Of a stretch of DNA of 64,000 nucleotides, positions 27,628 through 36,647 are shown in pieces (position 1 is the first letter of the stretch; every line of letters begins with the position of its first letter). The notes beneath the pieces are model-generated. The model searched no databases. It worked only from the letters and a program-made list of their open reading frames with translations, and had not been told where the DNA came from. This DNA is from Bradyrhizobium sp. CCGE-LA001 (GTDB lineage: Bacteria > Pseudomonadota > Alphaproteobacteria > Rhizobiales > Xanthobacteraceae). The translations under genes and the position numbers were made by a program. The stretch is from NCBI RefSeq assembly GCF_000296215.2, contig NZ_CP013949.1, forward strand, positions 6,627,501 to 6,691,500, written 5' to 3'.

Positions 27628-28521
27628 TCAATTATTGACGACATCACTGGGATGAGAAACGCGCTCTTTAAGAGCGTCGGTCATTGGGAAGCTAAGATTG
27701 ATGTTCTTCGGCGGGATCGCAGCCATGAACCATTTGTCGTAAATCTTCGTGAACTCGCCGGAAGCCATGAGCTTAGAGAGAACGTCGTCGACTATCTTCT
27801 TGAAGTCTGGATCATTCTTCGAGAACATCAAACCGTAATAGTAAATAGTGCCATAGTTGGCCTTTAGGAAAGTGAGATCAGCAGGGTTCGAGTACTCCGC
27901 CTTCATACCGGCCAAGAGAATGTCCGCTTCCACCCAGGCTGCGGCACGGCCGGTGGCGAGTAGGAGCAATGACTCCGCATGGTCTTTGGCTTGCGCGATA
28001 TTAAGGTTGAGGCCGTCCTTCTGCGAAATGCTTTTCGCAATATCGAGCGCGTCGGAGCCTTGTGTGACTACAATAGTCTTTCCCTTCAAGTCGTCGGGTG
28101 CCTTGAGTCCGCTCGACGCCTTTGCGAGCCACGCCGTTTGACTGGCGAAAGTTGAAACGCTGAATGAGACCTGCTCCAGACGCTGTTTGCTGCTAGCGGT
28201 GCCGCCGCACTCGATATCGATCGTGCCGTTCTGGATAAGCGGGATACGGTTGGACGAGTTGACCGGCGTAAGTTTTATCTGAAGGTCTGGAGTGCCGAGA
28301 TCAGTTTTCAGACGATCGACGACGTGCGCGCACAGGTCCAAGGAAAATCCAACAGGCTTCTGGTCAGCGCCGAGATAGGAAAAGGGTATCGAAGCCTCGC
28401 GATAGCCAAGCGTGATCACTTTTTTCGATTTGATGTTGTCCAGCGTTGAACCCGCCTTGGCCGTGGAGATCATAGACACGGCGATCACAGTGGTAGAAAG
28501 CAGTGCAAACATTTTAGCCAT
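27628..28521 (-). CDS. Periplasmic amino-acid binding protein of ABC transporter
   Basis: A 297-residue solute-binding protein of family 3 (glutamate/aspartate type). Signal peptide 1-23 (MAKMFALLSTTVIAVSMIST, AKA). Typical motifs: VITLGYREASIPFSYLGADQ, PVGFSLDLCAHVVDRL, IECGGTASSKQR, DDLKGKTIVVTQGSDA. It should deliver an acidic or polar amino acid to the two permeases and ATPase encoded at 31.3-33.6 kb. It is separated from them by aspartase and a stretch of debris, and it has its own promoter region with a candidate IclR site at 28788. Confidence 0.87.
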   Translation of the reverse strand: MAKMFALLSTTVIAVSMISTAKAGSTLDNIKSKKVITLGYREASIPFSYLGADQKPVGFSLDLCAHVVDRLKTDLGTPDLQIKLTPVNSSNRIPLIQNGTIDIECGGTASSKQRLEQVSFSVSTFASQTAWLAKASSGLKAPDDLKGKTIVVTQGSDALDIAKSISQKDGLNLNIAQAKDHAESLLLLATGRAAAWVEADILLAGMKAEYSNPADLTFLKANYGTIYYYGLMFSKNDPDFKKIVDDVLSKLMASGEFTKIYDKWFMAAIPPKNINLSFPMTDALKERVSHPSDVVNN

Positions 28522-29513
28522 GGGAATTCCTCTGCTTCAGGTGGGACGCGCTTTTTTGCGCCTTATTGGTCTTGGAGTGACGTGTGCTTTGCCGCGGGCC
28601 CTTGTGCGCACAGGCCCCGTTAGAGTTGAGGACTTCCAGCAGTCGGCAGACGCCCTTAGCCCTCGAACTTGGGAAGCATAAGATCCACTCATTTCGGCAC
28701 CGCACATGAACCGGGCAGCACTCAGCCGTGGCAAAATGATAGGCGACGCGGTGCCTTCAAGACACAAAAATGTCAGTTTGCGAGTATGTTTATTCCGAAA
28801 ATTGATAATTTATTTGTCAGAGTTGGCATCTCCAAATCAAAACTTCCGCGTGTGGGGGGGGGGCGATCATATGCGATCGGGAACGCGGAAATCCGAGCGA
28901 CGCGCGTTTTCCTATCGTTCCCCAAATAGGTGATTCCGTAATTCGAAATCCACGTCTTCGAGAGCTACGTTCTGTTCGAGCGTCTCCTTGAGCACAGACG
29001 AGGCGTTTACAGAGGACCGGCGCCAACCAAGCTTACGGCATGGCTGAGATTGAGTGGGACACTTCCGGGTCAAGCCGACTATGGAGTTGGCGAAGCTTTT
29101 CATCGCGCTGTCGGCGCTTTCAGGCATCCGCTGAATGTACAACGGTTCGAACTCAAGCCAGTGCCGGCGGTACAAGCGGTCGACCTTCGCAAAGTCAATC
29201 CGCGCCCAAACTCCAACCAGCTCCGGTCCGAAAAAGATTGGCCACCGCGTGCGCGGTGGCCAAGTCAGGGAGGAACTGAAAACGCTGATTAGCAAGCTTG
29301 AGCCGGGCATCTCACGATAGGTGTAACGTGGGTAGATCGTGTCGAAAGTCTACTCGAGGCACTCCTATTCGCTCCCGATCAGGATGATCTTGCTATCTCC
29401 ACCTCAGCGGAGAACACCGCTCTTCTTTGCCGTCCATGTGGCGAGATAGTCCATCAAAGGCGGCGACAAACAGTCATATGGCTCCAGATGGATGGACCGG
29501 AGATCAGAACCGG
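28522..29513. other. Promoter region and decayed DNA between binding protein and frmA remnant
   Basis: Next to the binding-protein gene this holds its upstream region, with the motif at 28788-28809. A run of ten G (28854-28863) lies further right. From 28900 to 29500 I find no recognisable protein in any frame, although a minus-strand frame at 28912-29310 is open (NVALEDVDFELRNHLFGE); its nature is unresolved and it may be insertion-element debris. Confidence 0.35.
28788..28809. promoter_or_regulatory. Candidate IclR-family operator, copy 1
   Basis: GTTT, four bases, then CGAAAATTGATAAT. The same arrangement with the same spacing occurs at 35132-35153, in the gap between the aminotransferase and the IclR gene. 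Both lie upstream of minus-strand genes of the same pathway, which suggests a shared regulator site. Confidence 0.5.
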
Positions 29514-29743
29514 AGAGGTCACACCTTCGCCAACTTCGCGCACGATTCCCGCGCCCTCGTGGCCGAGGATCGCCGGAAATTTACCTTCAGAGCCAGACCC
29601 GACAGCGTGTAGGCATCGGTGTGGCAAACGCCCGTCGCCTTGATCTCGACAAGCACCTCTCCCGGTCGCGGACCGCCGATTTCGATCGATTCTATCGATA
29701 GCGGCCTCTTGGCTTCCCAGTCGACGGCTGCTCTGGATTTCAT
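29514..29743 (-). pseudogene. frmA: frmA N-terminal fragment (glutathione-dependent formaldehyde dehydrogenase)
   Basis: ATG 29743: MKSRAAVDWEAKRPLSIESI, EVLVEIKATGVCHTDAYTLS, then in another frame EGKFPAILGHEGAGIVREVG. This is the first 75 residues of class III alcohol dehydrogenase with its catalytic zinc Cys (GVCHTD) and the GHE motif. One frameshift and loss of the remaining about 290 residues make it a dead remnant inside the catabolic cluster, probably left by an insertion of the cluster. Confidence 0.8.
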
Positions 29744-29828
29744 ACCTACTCCATCCAGTGACAAATTCTGCAGGACGACGATCAGCATTCGTCACTCCGT
29801 GATTCTCCTTGCGGTCAGTGATCGCGAT

Positions 29829-31253
29829 CTATGATACCACTCGCTTTCGCGTTGGCCTTGTAAGACGATGCGGATCGGTCGTTTGGGCGATCAAATCCGG
29901 GGAAAGATCCGGCTGGTCGTCGAGCACCTCGCGGATTGTCTTGCCCGAGATGAGCACCTTCTTCGCCAGCTCGGCCGCCCGCTCATAGCCGATCGCGGGG
30001 GTGAGCGCCGTTGCCACCGCGGTGCTGGCCTCAAGGTGTCTCTGACATATTTGCACATTCGGCGTGATCCCGCTGACGCACTTGGTGCGCAGCACCTCGA
30101 CCGCATTCGTCAAAAGTTCGAGAGAGTGAAGAATATTGTACGCAATCACGGGCTCCATGACGTTCAACTGGAGCTGCCCAGCTTCGGCAGCAAGCGTGAT
30201 CGTTAGATCGTAGCCGATAATCTGGAATGCGACCTGATTGACGACCTCCGGCACCACCGGATTGACCTTGCCAGGCATGATCGACGAGCCGGGCTGAAGC
30301 GGTGGCAGATTGATTTCATTCAATCCTCCTCGCGGGCCGCTGGAAAGCAGTCTTAGGTCGTTGCAGATCTTCGATAACTTGGTCGCCGTTCGCTTGAGCA
30401 TCCCGGAGAACAAAACGAAGGCTCCGGTATCCCAACATGCTTCGATCAGGTTTCCGGCAGCCACGAGGGGGAGACCCGATATCTTGCAAAGCTCTGAAAC
30501 GGCAAGCGCCTGATAGTCGGGGTTGGTATTGATGCCGGTGCCGATCGCCGTTCCTCCAAGATTTATCTCCTGGAAGAACGCGGCGATCTCTCCGAGCCGA
30601 GAAACGTCCTCGCGAAGAGTCGTCGCGAAGGCTTGGAATTCCTGCCCCAACGTCATGGGGACGGCATCCTGCAATTGCGTTCGGCCGAGCTTTATCACTT
30701 CACTGAAGGAAGCCGCCTTTTCCTCGAAGGCAAGCGCGAGAAGTTCGAGCGCAGCCTGAAGCTGCCCATGGGATAGGAGAATCGCAAGCCGGATTGCCGT
30801 CGGGTAGACGTCGTTCGTGGATTGCGACAGGTTGACATCGTTGTTGGGGTGCACGACGTCGTATCGTCCCCGCGGCAATCGCATGATTTCAAGCGCGCGA
30901 TTTGCGATCACCTCGTTGATATTCATGTTGGTCGACGTTCCCGCTCCTCCCTGGAAGACGTCGAGCGGAAATTCTCTCAACAGCGCTCCTCGCGCTATTT
31001 CGCTGCAAACCTCGCAGATTACATTGGCCTTGCTTTGCTCAAGGTCCCCTAGACGCGCATTTGCCCTTGCCGCGGCCAACTTCACGAACGCCAGCGCCTT
31101 GATCAACGTGGGAAAGTGATTGATCAGAATACCTGAGATCGGGAAATTTGCGATCCCACGCGCGGTCTGCGGTCCGTAGTAGGCTTTGACCGGGATCGTC
31201 ACCGGGCCAAGGGAATCGCTTTCGATGCGCTCTGTGGGCGATGCGCTCGTCAT
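29829..31253 (-). CDS. aspA: Aspartate ammonia-lyase
   Basis: A 474-residue member of the fumarase/aspartase superfamily. The signature loop GSSIMPGKVNPVVPEV carries the catalytic Ser; other conserved segments are GGAGTSTNMNINEVIANRA, HPNNDVNLSQSTNDVYPTA, KLGRTQLQDAVPMTLGQEF and GGTAIGTGINTNPDYQ. The Asn-rich substrate loop and the GTSTNMN segment fit aspartase better than fumarase. It deaminates aspartate to fumarate plus ammonia, matching an acidic amino-acid transporter directly upstream. The exact substrate within the family is inferred from context. Confidence 0.85.
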   Translation of the reverse strand: MTSASPTERIESDSLGPVTIPVKAYYGPQTARGIANFPISGILINHFPTLIKALAFVKLAAARANARLGDLEQSKANVICEVCSEIARGALLREFPLDVFQGGAGTSTNMNINEVIANRALEIMRLPRGRYDVVHPNNDVNLSQSTNDVYPTAIRLAILLSHGQLQAALELLALAFEEKAASFSEVIKLGRTQLQDAVPMTLGQEFQAFATTLREDVSRLGEIAAFFQEINLGGTAIGTGINTNPDYQALAVSELCKISGLPLVAAGNLIEACWDTGAFVLFSGMLKRTATKLSKICNDLRLLSSGPRGGLNEINLPPLQPGSSIMPGKVNPVVPEVVNQVAFQIIGYDLTITLAAEAGQLQLNVMEPVIAYNILHSLELLTNAVEVLRTKCVSGITPNVQICQRHLEASTAVATALTPAIGYERAAELAKKVLISGKTIREVLDDQPDLSPDLIAQTTDPHRLTRPTRKRVVS

Positions 31254-31306
31254 ATCAAACTCTCGTTGTTGTTGTGCTTTCAGGGAAGACCGCGCGGACC
31301 GCGGCC

Positions 31307-32074
31307 TCAGTGAATAATCTGGTTGAGGAAAGCCTTCGCACGTTCCGTGTTCGGCGCGCTAAAGAAGGTGCTCGGATCGCCTTCTTCCACGATTGACCCG
31401 CGATCCATAAAGACCACGCGATCCGCAACCTCGCGCGCGAAGCCCATTTCGTGTGTGACGCAGACCATCGTCATCCCGTCCTGCGCCAGTTCAACCATAG
31501 TTTCGAGTACTTCCTTGACCATTTCCGGGTCGAGGGCAGAAGTCGGTTCGTCGAATAGCATCAGCTTGGGCTGCATGCACAAGGCGCGAGCTATCGCGAC
31601 ACGCTGCTGCTGACCGCCCGACAATTGCACGGGATATTTTTCGGCCTGATCGTGAATCCTGACCTTTCTCAGCAGGACCATCGCCCGGTCGTGCGCTTCA
31701 GACTGAGCAAGACCTCTGACTTTCATTGGCGCCAACATACAATTCTCGACCACCGAGAGATGCGGAAACAAGTTGAAACTCTGAAAGACCATTCCGACTT
31801 CACAGCGGACGCTGTTGATATCGCGGATCCGATCTGTCAGTTCGATTCCATCGACAACTATCCGGCCGGAATCATGCCTTTCGATATGATTGATGCAGCG
31901 GATCAACGTCGACTTCCCAGAACCCGACGGCCCACAGAGCACAATCTTTTCTCCCTTTGCGACGTTGAGGTTGATGTCGCTCAGGGCGTTGAAGCTGCCG
32001 AACCGCTTGACGAGGTGCTCTACGATAACCATCGGAGACCGGTCGGCTGGGCTAACTGCGCGCTCTTTCTGCAT
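31307..32074 (-). CDS. Amino-acid ABC transporter ATP-binding protein (GlnQ/GltL-like)
   Basis: A 255-residue ABC ATPase: Walker A CGPSGSGKSTLIRCINHIE, Q-loop GMVFQSFNLFPHLSV, signature QLSGGQQQRVAIARALCM, Walker B KLMLFDEPTSALDPEMV, and the switch His in CVTHEMGFAREV. The pattern is the polar amino-acid (PAAT) family. It follows the two permeases in the minus-strand operon with a gap of 57 bp and energises uptake at the inner membrane. Confidence 0.92.
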   Translation of the reverse strand: MQKERAVSPADRSPMVIVEHLVKRFGSFNALSDINLNVAKGEKIVLCGPSGSGKSTLIRCINHIERHDSGRIVVDGIELTDRIRDINSVRCEVGMVFQSFNLFPHLSVVENCMLAPMKVRGLAQSEAHDRAMVLLRKVRIHDQAEKYPVQLSGGQQQRVAIARALCMQPKLMLFDEPTSALDPEMVKEVLETMVELAQDGMTMVCVTHEMGFAREVADRVVFMDRGSIVEEGDPSTFFSAPNTERAKAFLNQIIH

Positions 32075-32131
32075 GCTGGTCTCCAGGGTTGTAGAGCCTA
32101 AGGAACGACGGGCCGTCAGATTACCGATCGA

Positions 32132-32827
32132 CTAGCGGTTTGTGCCTGCGATCGCGTACCTCTTGCGGAGCGAAGCGACGAATTGGGACGCTGCAGAACT
32201 TATGATGAGATAAACGACGGCCACTGCGAGATACATCTCGACCAAGCGACCGTTGAGCTGCGCGAGCTTCGAAGCCGCGCCAAGGAGATCAGTGAGCGAG
32301 AGGACGTAGACGAGGGACGTATCCTGAAACAGAATGATGGTCTGGCTGAGTATGATCGGACTGGCGACCCGGAACACCTGTGGCAGAACGACGTGCCGAT
32401 ATGAATCGAATGTCGACAAAGCGAGAGCCTGACAAGCCTCAAATTGTCCTTTGTTCACTGCGCGCAGTCCGACACGGATGATTTCCGAATAGTAGGCTGC
32501 CTCGAACAGGCCGAACGTGATGAACGCCGTGTAGGTGGCACCGACTGGAATTGGACGACCAGTCCCTGACAGGTGACCAAGAACAATGGGCACCAAAAAG
32601 AAGAACCAAAACAAAACGAGGATCAGCGGAATCGATCGCATGAGTGCAACGTAGCTACGGACGAGCTGGCTCAGAATGCGGAGCTCAAAGTGCTGCACGA
32701 GAGCGAAGAGCGTTCCAAGTATCATTCCAATCAGGAAGGCGGCTGCCGTTAAGGAAAGCGAGAAGAGTAATCCTGACCATAGATAGGGCCATGCCTGCGC
32801 GACAATCGAGAAATCAAGGCTGTTCAT
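32132..32827 (-). CDS. Amino-acid ABC transporter permease (GltK-like)
   Basis: A 231-residue HisM-type permease with about five transmembrane helices. The EAA loop is visible as EIIRVGLRAVNKGQFEACQA and FDSYRHVVLPQVFRVASPII. It overlaps the upstream permease by 4 nt (ATGA), so the two subunits are made together and form the heterodimeric channel for the substrate delivered by the binding protein at 27628. Confidence 0.9.
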   Translation of the reverse strand: MNSLDFSIVAQAWPYLWSGLLFSLSLTAAAFLIGMILGTLFALVQHFELRILSQLVRSYVALMRSIPLILVLFWFFFLVPIVLGHLSGTGRPIPVGATYTAFITFGLFEAAYYSEIIRVGLRAVNKGQFEACQALALSTFDSYRHVVLPQVFRVASPIILSQTIILFQDTSLVYVLSLTDLLGAASKLAQLNGRLVEMYLAVAVVYLIISSAASQFVASLRKRYAIAGTNR

Positions 32828-33627
32828 TTCACGACCTCCATACTGCCAGGCAGAGGGCTCTCCAGCTTCACATCGTCAGAGTTTGACCCCGCGGCTTCCT
32901 TGCCCGGCGCGATACCAGGAATGCGCACGACTTTGTCGATGAGCATCATTGTCTGGTAGGCGATCAGAGCCAAAACAAGATAGATGAGTGTGGCAGCACC
33001 GAATGCGGTGAAGGTTTGGAACGTAGCGTCGCTGATTTGGCGCGCCTGAGCAGTGAGCTCCATCAAGCCGATGGTCAGAGCAACGGACGTGTTCTTGTAG
33101 ATGCCCATCACCTCGCTCGTCAGGCTTGGCACGATGAGGCGTAGTGCCTGCGGCAGGATGATATGGCGATAGGTCAGATAGCCGCTTAAGCCAAGTGCGG
33201 CAGCTGCTTCGGCTTGCCCCTGAGGCAAAGCTTCGATGCCTGCGCGAACCTGTTCTGCAATGCGCGCGGCGGTGTACAGGCTCAGACACCACAAGGCTGG
33301 AAAGAAAGATCCCCAGGGCGGAGGTATCTGCTTTATCCAGTCACCAATAGCACTCGGAAGAAGCTCGGGCAGGACGAAATACCAGAGAAACATCTGCACG
33401 AGAACGGGGATGTTCCGGAAGATCTCCACGTACAATCGAGCTAAGGCCCCAAAGAAGGGGTTCTTCACGGTTCGACCTATGCCGACGATGACTCCGATTG
33501 TGAAGGCAATCCACCAACCGAGGAAGGCAAGCGCCAACGTCCAACCTAGACCCGAAAGAAGCCAGTCGATGTACCGCTGGCCATCCGTGGTCTGCTCAAA
33601 AAGAACTCCGAACATCGCGAGCCTCAC
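32824..33627 (-). CDS. Amino-acid ABC transporter permease (GltJ-like)
   Basis: A 267-residue HisM-type permease with an N-terminal soluble start and five to six membrane helices (LALAFLGWWIAFTIGVIVGI, NIPVLVQMFLWYFVLPELLP). The EAA loop reads RAGIEALPQGQAEAAAALGL and YLTYRHIILPQALRLIVPSL. First transporter gene of the operon after the aminotransferase. Motif content is typical of glutamate/aspartate importers. Confidence 0.9.
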   Translation of the reverse strand: MRLAMFGVLFEQTTDGQRYIDWLLSGLGWTLALAFLGWWIAFTIGVIVGIGRTVKNPFFGALARLYVEIFRNIPVLVQMFLWYFVLPELLPSAIGDWIKQIPPPWGSFFPALWCLSLYTAARIAEQVRAGIEALPQGQAEAAAALGLSGYLTYRHIILPQALRLIVPSLTSEVMGIYKNTSVALTIGLMELTAQARQISDATFQTFTAFGAATLIYLVLALIAYQTMMLIDKVVRIPGIAPGKEAAGSNSDDVKLESPLPGSMEVVK

Positions 33628-33807
33628 GATTGCGGATATGCACGACGGCCATGCTCCGCATGGTCGGTCGTCGTGCGCGCTGCGCCGGTACTAATCGATC
33701 GCGTCACCAAAATGCGCGTCCTCAGAAAGGCATGATGCTCGCCCTTCGGCGAGATCAGGCTGCTGTCCACTTCGCGTGCGAATTGCCGAGCTGCTCCATG
33801 CCAAGTC

Positions 33808-34968
33808 CTAAGCGGCCCTGAATGACTTTTTTGATCGGCGTTCGCGGATGAGATGCACCAGACGATCTACATCGTCCACCGTGTTGAACATGCCGAACGA
33901 TACACGGATGCCGTCGCGTTCGGGGGAAACACGCACGCCATTCTCGTCGAAGTAGCCGAGCCAATCTGTCGCGGGCAGACCGACGACGTAGATGTGGGGC
34001 GAGCGATGTTGCCGCTGACGCGGGCCGACGAGACCGATGTCGAGCCCGTCCAGTTGAGCGATGAGATGATCGCCCAGATCGAAGCAATGGTTCTGAATGT
34101 TGTTCACGCCGATCTGCTCGATCATCTCGAGCGAGGCCCCCAACGCGTGTATTGCAGGAAGATTGAAGTTTCCTAGCTCGAAACGTCGCGCGGTGGGAGA
34201 CGGCGCCAAGCGGTCGGGACGAGCGATGAGGTCGTGAGGAACCTCCGCCAGACTGGCAGCGGCGAGATAGGCGGGCTCTAGTTCCTTCAGGGTCATGTCC
34301 CAATAGAGCAATCCGAGACCCTGAGGGACGAGCAACCCCTTGTGACTCCCGGAGCCAACGAAGGTGGCTTGGATAGCCTTCGCGTCGATCGGAACGACCC
34401 CGATTGCTTGCATCACATCGACGACGAAGTAGAGCTTCTTGTCCGCGCAAAGAGCGCCGATGCTCTCGATATCGAAGCGATGCCCGGCGTGGAAGGTGAC
34501 GTGCGACAACGAGATCGCGCGGGTTTTCTCGTCGATGTGTGGAAGGAAAGTGTCGGCGTTTACGACGTCCGTCATCGGAAGGAAGTCAATCTGGACGCCC
34601 TTCTTCTTCAAATTGAGGAAGGCATAAGCGTTGTTGGGATGATCCCCGTGGATCATCAAGACGTTATCGCCGCCTCGCAACGGCAGCGCGTTCGCCGCGA
34701 TATTCATGCTCTCCGATGTGTTCTTCGTGAAGGCAATTTCGTCAGCCGACACCCCAAGGAAACGGGCAACCTTGGCACGCGTTTGCTCGACTCGATCGAG
34801 CCAGACGCTTTTCGGTCCGGCCGTCTCCAAACCTTCACGAAGGAAGGTTTCGACTGCCGCCATTACGGGACGCGCGAGAGGCGCCTGAAACCCGGAGTCG
34901 AGGTAGACCATCCTTTCGGCTGCCGGAAACTCTTTGCGTACAGCTTCCACGTCGTAATGACGAGACAT
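33808..34968 (-). CDS. Class V aminotransferase (cysteine-desulfurase-like fold)
   Basis: A 386-residue PLP enzyme. The Schiff-base Lys is in VGSGSHKGLLVPQGLGLLYW; the PLP-binding Asp is in FVVDVMQAIGVVPID; the phosphate-binding Thr/Ser cluster is FTKNTSESMNIAANAL; the C-terminal Arg is in GIRVSFGMFNTVDDV. ATG 34968 is preceded by a strong GGAGG, and earlier in-frame starts are not. Without the active-site Cys loop of NifS/SufS it is more likely an aminotransferase or lyase, such as a serine- or selenocysteine-lyase-like enzyme, acting on the imported amino acid. Divergent from the IclR gene. Confidence 0.8.
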   Translation of the reverse strand: MSRHYDVEAVRKEFPAAERMVYLDSGFQAPLARPVMAAVETFLREGLETAGPKSVWLDRVEQTRAKVARFLGVSADEIAFTKNTSESMNIAANALPLRGGDNVLMIHGDHPNNAYAFLNLKKKGVQIDFLPMTDVVNADTFLPHIDEKTRAISLSHVTFHAGHRFDIESIGALCADKKLYFVVDVMQAIGVVPIDAKAIQATFVGSGSHKGLLVPQGLGLLYWDMTLKELEPAYLAAASLAEVPHDLIARPDRLAPSPTARRFELGNFNLPAIHALGASLEMIEQIGVNNIQNHCFDLGDHLIAQLDGLDIGLVGPRQRQHRSPHIYVVGLPATDWLGYFDENGVRVSPERDGIRVSFGMFNTVDDVDRLVHLIRERRSKKSFRAA

Positions 34969-35131
34969 TCCCACCTCCTTTTCAGGCACGTCGGCCGCAC
35001 GGGTCAAATTCAGCGCTAAGCCGCCACCCATGTCCGAACTGTGCAGTGCACAAAATCCAATCAGAAGGTGGCAACGCCAACGATATGAGCAAATGTGAGC
35101 GAAACCAACGAGTTTTTCATATTTCAGTAGC

Positions 35132-35153
35132 GTTTGTTTCGAAAATTGATAAT
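35132..35153. promoter_or_regulatory. Candidate IclR-family operator, copy 2
   Basis: GTTT, four bases, then CGAAAATTGATAAT, 20 nt before the IclR start and in the divergent gap with the aminotransferase gene. It matches the site at 28788-28809 in sequence and spacing, so the regulator could control itself, the aminotransferase-transporter operon and the binding protein. Confidence 0.5.
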
Positions 35154-35172
35154 AATGCTGCGGGAGTTTTGT

Positions 35173-35970
35173 ATGACTGAACAAGAGAAGACGACTGGGC
35201 CTCTCGACCGTGCATTCGCCATCATTGGTTATGTCGCCAATCAGACGAAGGCCGCCTCGGTCGCGGAGATCGCTAACGCCCTTTCGCTACCCGTCCCGAC
35301 GGCCCATCGGCTTGTCGGAAACTTGGAAGAACGCGGCCTCCTGCAGAAGGCGCTTGGATCGAAGCGCTACGTGGTGGGCAATCAGTTGGTCATACTGTCC
35401 GCCAGAGTAATCGGCGCGGCTTTTCGCACGGCGCGGCGGCATGCGGTGCTGCGCGCGGTTGCGGGCGAGATCGGCGAGCAGTGCGAGATCGGAGTCGTGC
35501 GCGACAATGTCGTCGCTTACGTCGACAGCGTACGCGTGACTCAACCAAAGGGGCTTCAATTCAATCCAGGCGAGGCTGCTCCACTTCACTGCACCTCGAC
35601 TGGGAAAATCTACATGAGCCGGCTACCCGAGAAGGCACGTGAGAGGTTGTGCCGGTCACTCGCCCTGACGCAGTACACTGATAACACGATCGTGGATTGC
35701 GACACCCTCCTGCAGGTTCTCGAGGAGACACGCCGTCATGGTTGGGCCAAGACCAATGAGGAATACGTGAAGGGCGTCGTCGGCTGCGCGGTGCCGATAG
35801 TTTCACCGGACCGAGAGCTGATAGCCTGCCTTGGCGTATCGGTGCCCGTGGCGCGAGTCAGTTTTGAAGAACTTGATCGTTTCATTCCTTCACTTCAAAA
35901 GGCCGCCGTGCTCCTGTCGCAAACCATCCTACAGACGGACAGTGAGGACGAAACACTCGAGGAAACTTGA
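35173..35970 (+). CDS. IclR-family transcriptional regulator
   Basis: A 265-residue regulator: N-terminal winged HTH (VAEIANALSLPVPTAHRLVG, then NLEERGLLQKALGSKRYVVG) and C-terminal effector-binding domain (LQFNPGEAAPLHCTSTGKIY, GWAKTNEEYVKGVVGCAVPI). ATG 35173 is chosen because GGGAG lies 7 nt upstream; an in-frame start at 35134 falls inside the candidate operator. It is divergent from the catabolic operon and the likely local regulator, binding the two matching sites at 28788 and 35132. Confidence 0.9.
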   Translation: MTEQEKTTGPLDRAFAIIGYVANQTKAASVAEIANALSLPVPTAHRLVGNLEERGLLQKALGSKRYVVGNQLVILSARVIGAAFRTARRHAVLRAVAGEIGEQCEIGVVRDNVVAYVDSVRVTQPKGLQFNPGEAAPLHCTSTGKIYMSRLPEKARERLCRSLALTQYTDNTIVDCDTLLQVLEETRRHGWAKTNEEYVKGVVGCAVPIVSPDRELIACLGVSVPVARVSFEELDRFIPSLQKAAVLLSQTILQTDSEDETLEET

Positions 35971-36052
35971 GCACAAGAATCCTCCTTACCCTGCTCTTTG
36001 ACCAGGAGAAAGGACATTGGATTTCGACCGAGCGTGTCATCATCTCCTTCGG

Positions 36053-36306
36053 CTAGCGGCGGTGACGCCTGACGACGTCCACGAACTGCGGGTCGCGCTT
36101 GGCGGCCCAGACGGCCGCGGCCTGGTCCACGGCCCAGATCAGTGCGCTGGGGATCCAGAGCCGCAGCCCGAGCGCGATGGCGGCCGCCAGCGTGCCGTTG
36201 GCGATCGCGACGCGGCGCGGCGCACCGCCCATCCTGATGGGTCCGTGAGGGCGCGATGGACCGGCTTCAAGAAGCCTGGCACCTCTGGATGAACTAATCC
36301 GACCAT
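36053..36306 (-). pseudogene. trbD: trbD, one-base frameshift
   Basis: ATG 36306 overlaps the trbC stop by one base. It starts MVGLVHPEVPGFLKPVHRAL, the TrbD/VirB3 N-terminus; one missing base near 36239 (a run of C) shifts the frame, after which RRVAIANGTLAAAIALGLRL and AAAVWAAKRDPQFVDVVRRH complete the small inner-membrane protein. The operon ends soon after: a trbE-like ATGATGAC follows, but only a few codons remain before unrelated sequence, so the rest of the channel operon was lost at about 36020-36040. Confidence 0.75.
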
Positions 36307-36647
36307 CAGACCAGTGCCCCGCCCGAGAAGGAGAAGAAGGTCAGGAAGAAGCTCGACGCAGCGAAGGCGATCGACAGGCCGAAGACGATCTGGATCAGTC
36401 GGCGAAAGCTCCCGGCGGTGTCGCCGAACGCAAGCGTCAGGCCTGTCACGGTGATGATGATAACCGAGATGATCTTGGCGAACGGACCTTGCACCGACTC
36501 CAAGATCTGATTGAGCGGCGTCTCCCACGGCATCGAGGAGCCGGAAGCGGAGGCCGCTGGCGCGAAAGCGAGAAAGATGAAGGCGATCGCTGCGAGTTCG
36601 GCAACGCGGCGGCGAACGTGACGGATCGCGGCAGGAAACTGGATCAT
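36306..36647 (-). CDS. trbC: TrbC/VirB2 pilin
   Basis: A 113-residue pilin precursor: a long signal-like N-terminus (VAELAAIAFIFLAFAPAASA), then SGSSMPWETPLNQILESVQG and two hydrophobic helices (ISVIIITVTGLTLAFGD, LIQIVFGLSIAFAASSFFLT). Start ATGA overlaps the end of trbB; stop overlaps the trbD start. The frame is complete, but both partners on either side are frameshifted, so it is unlikely to be used for conjugation. Confidence 0.85.
   Translation of the reverse strand: MIQFPAAIRHVRRRVAELAAIAFIFLAFAPAASASGSSMPWETPLNQILESVQGPFAKIISVIIITVTGLTLAFGDTAGSFRRLIQIVFGLSIAFAASSFFLTFFSFSGGALV

Noticed and set aside
28912..29310. Minus-strand open frame of 132 codons
   Set aside because: No domain recognised; start and composition are poor. 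Possibly insertion-sequence debris, but I cannot show it.
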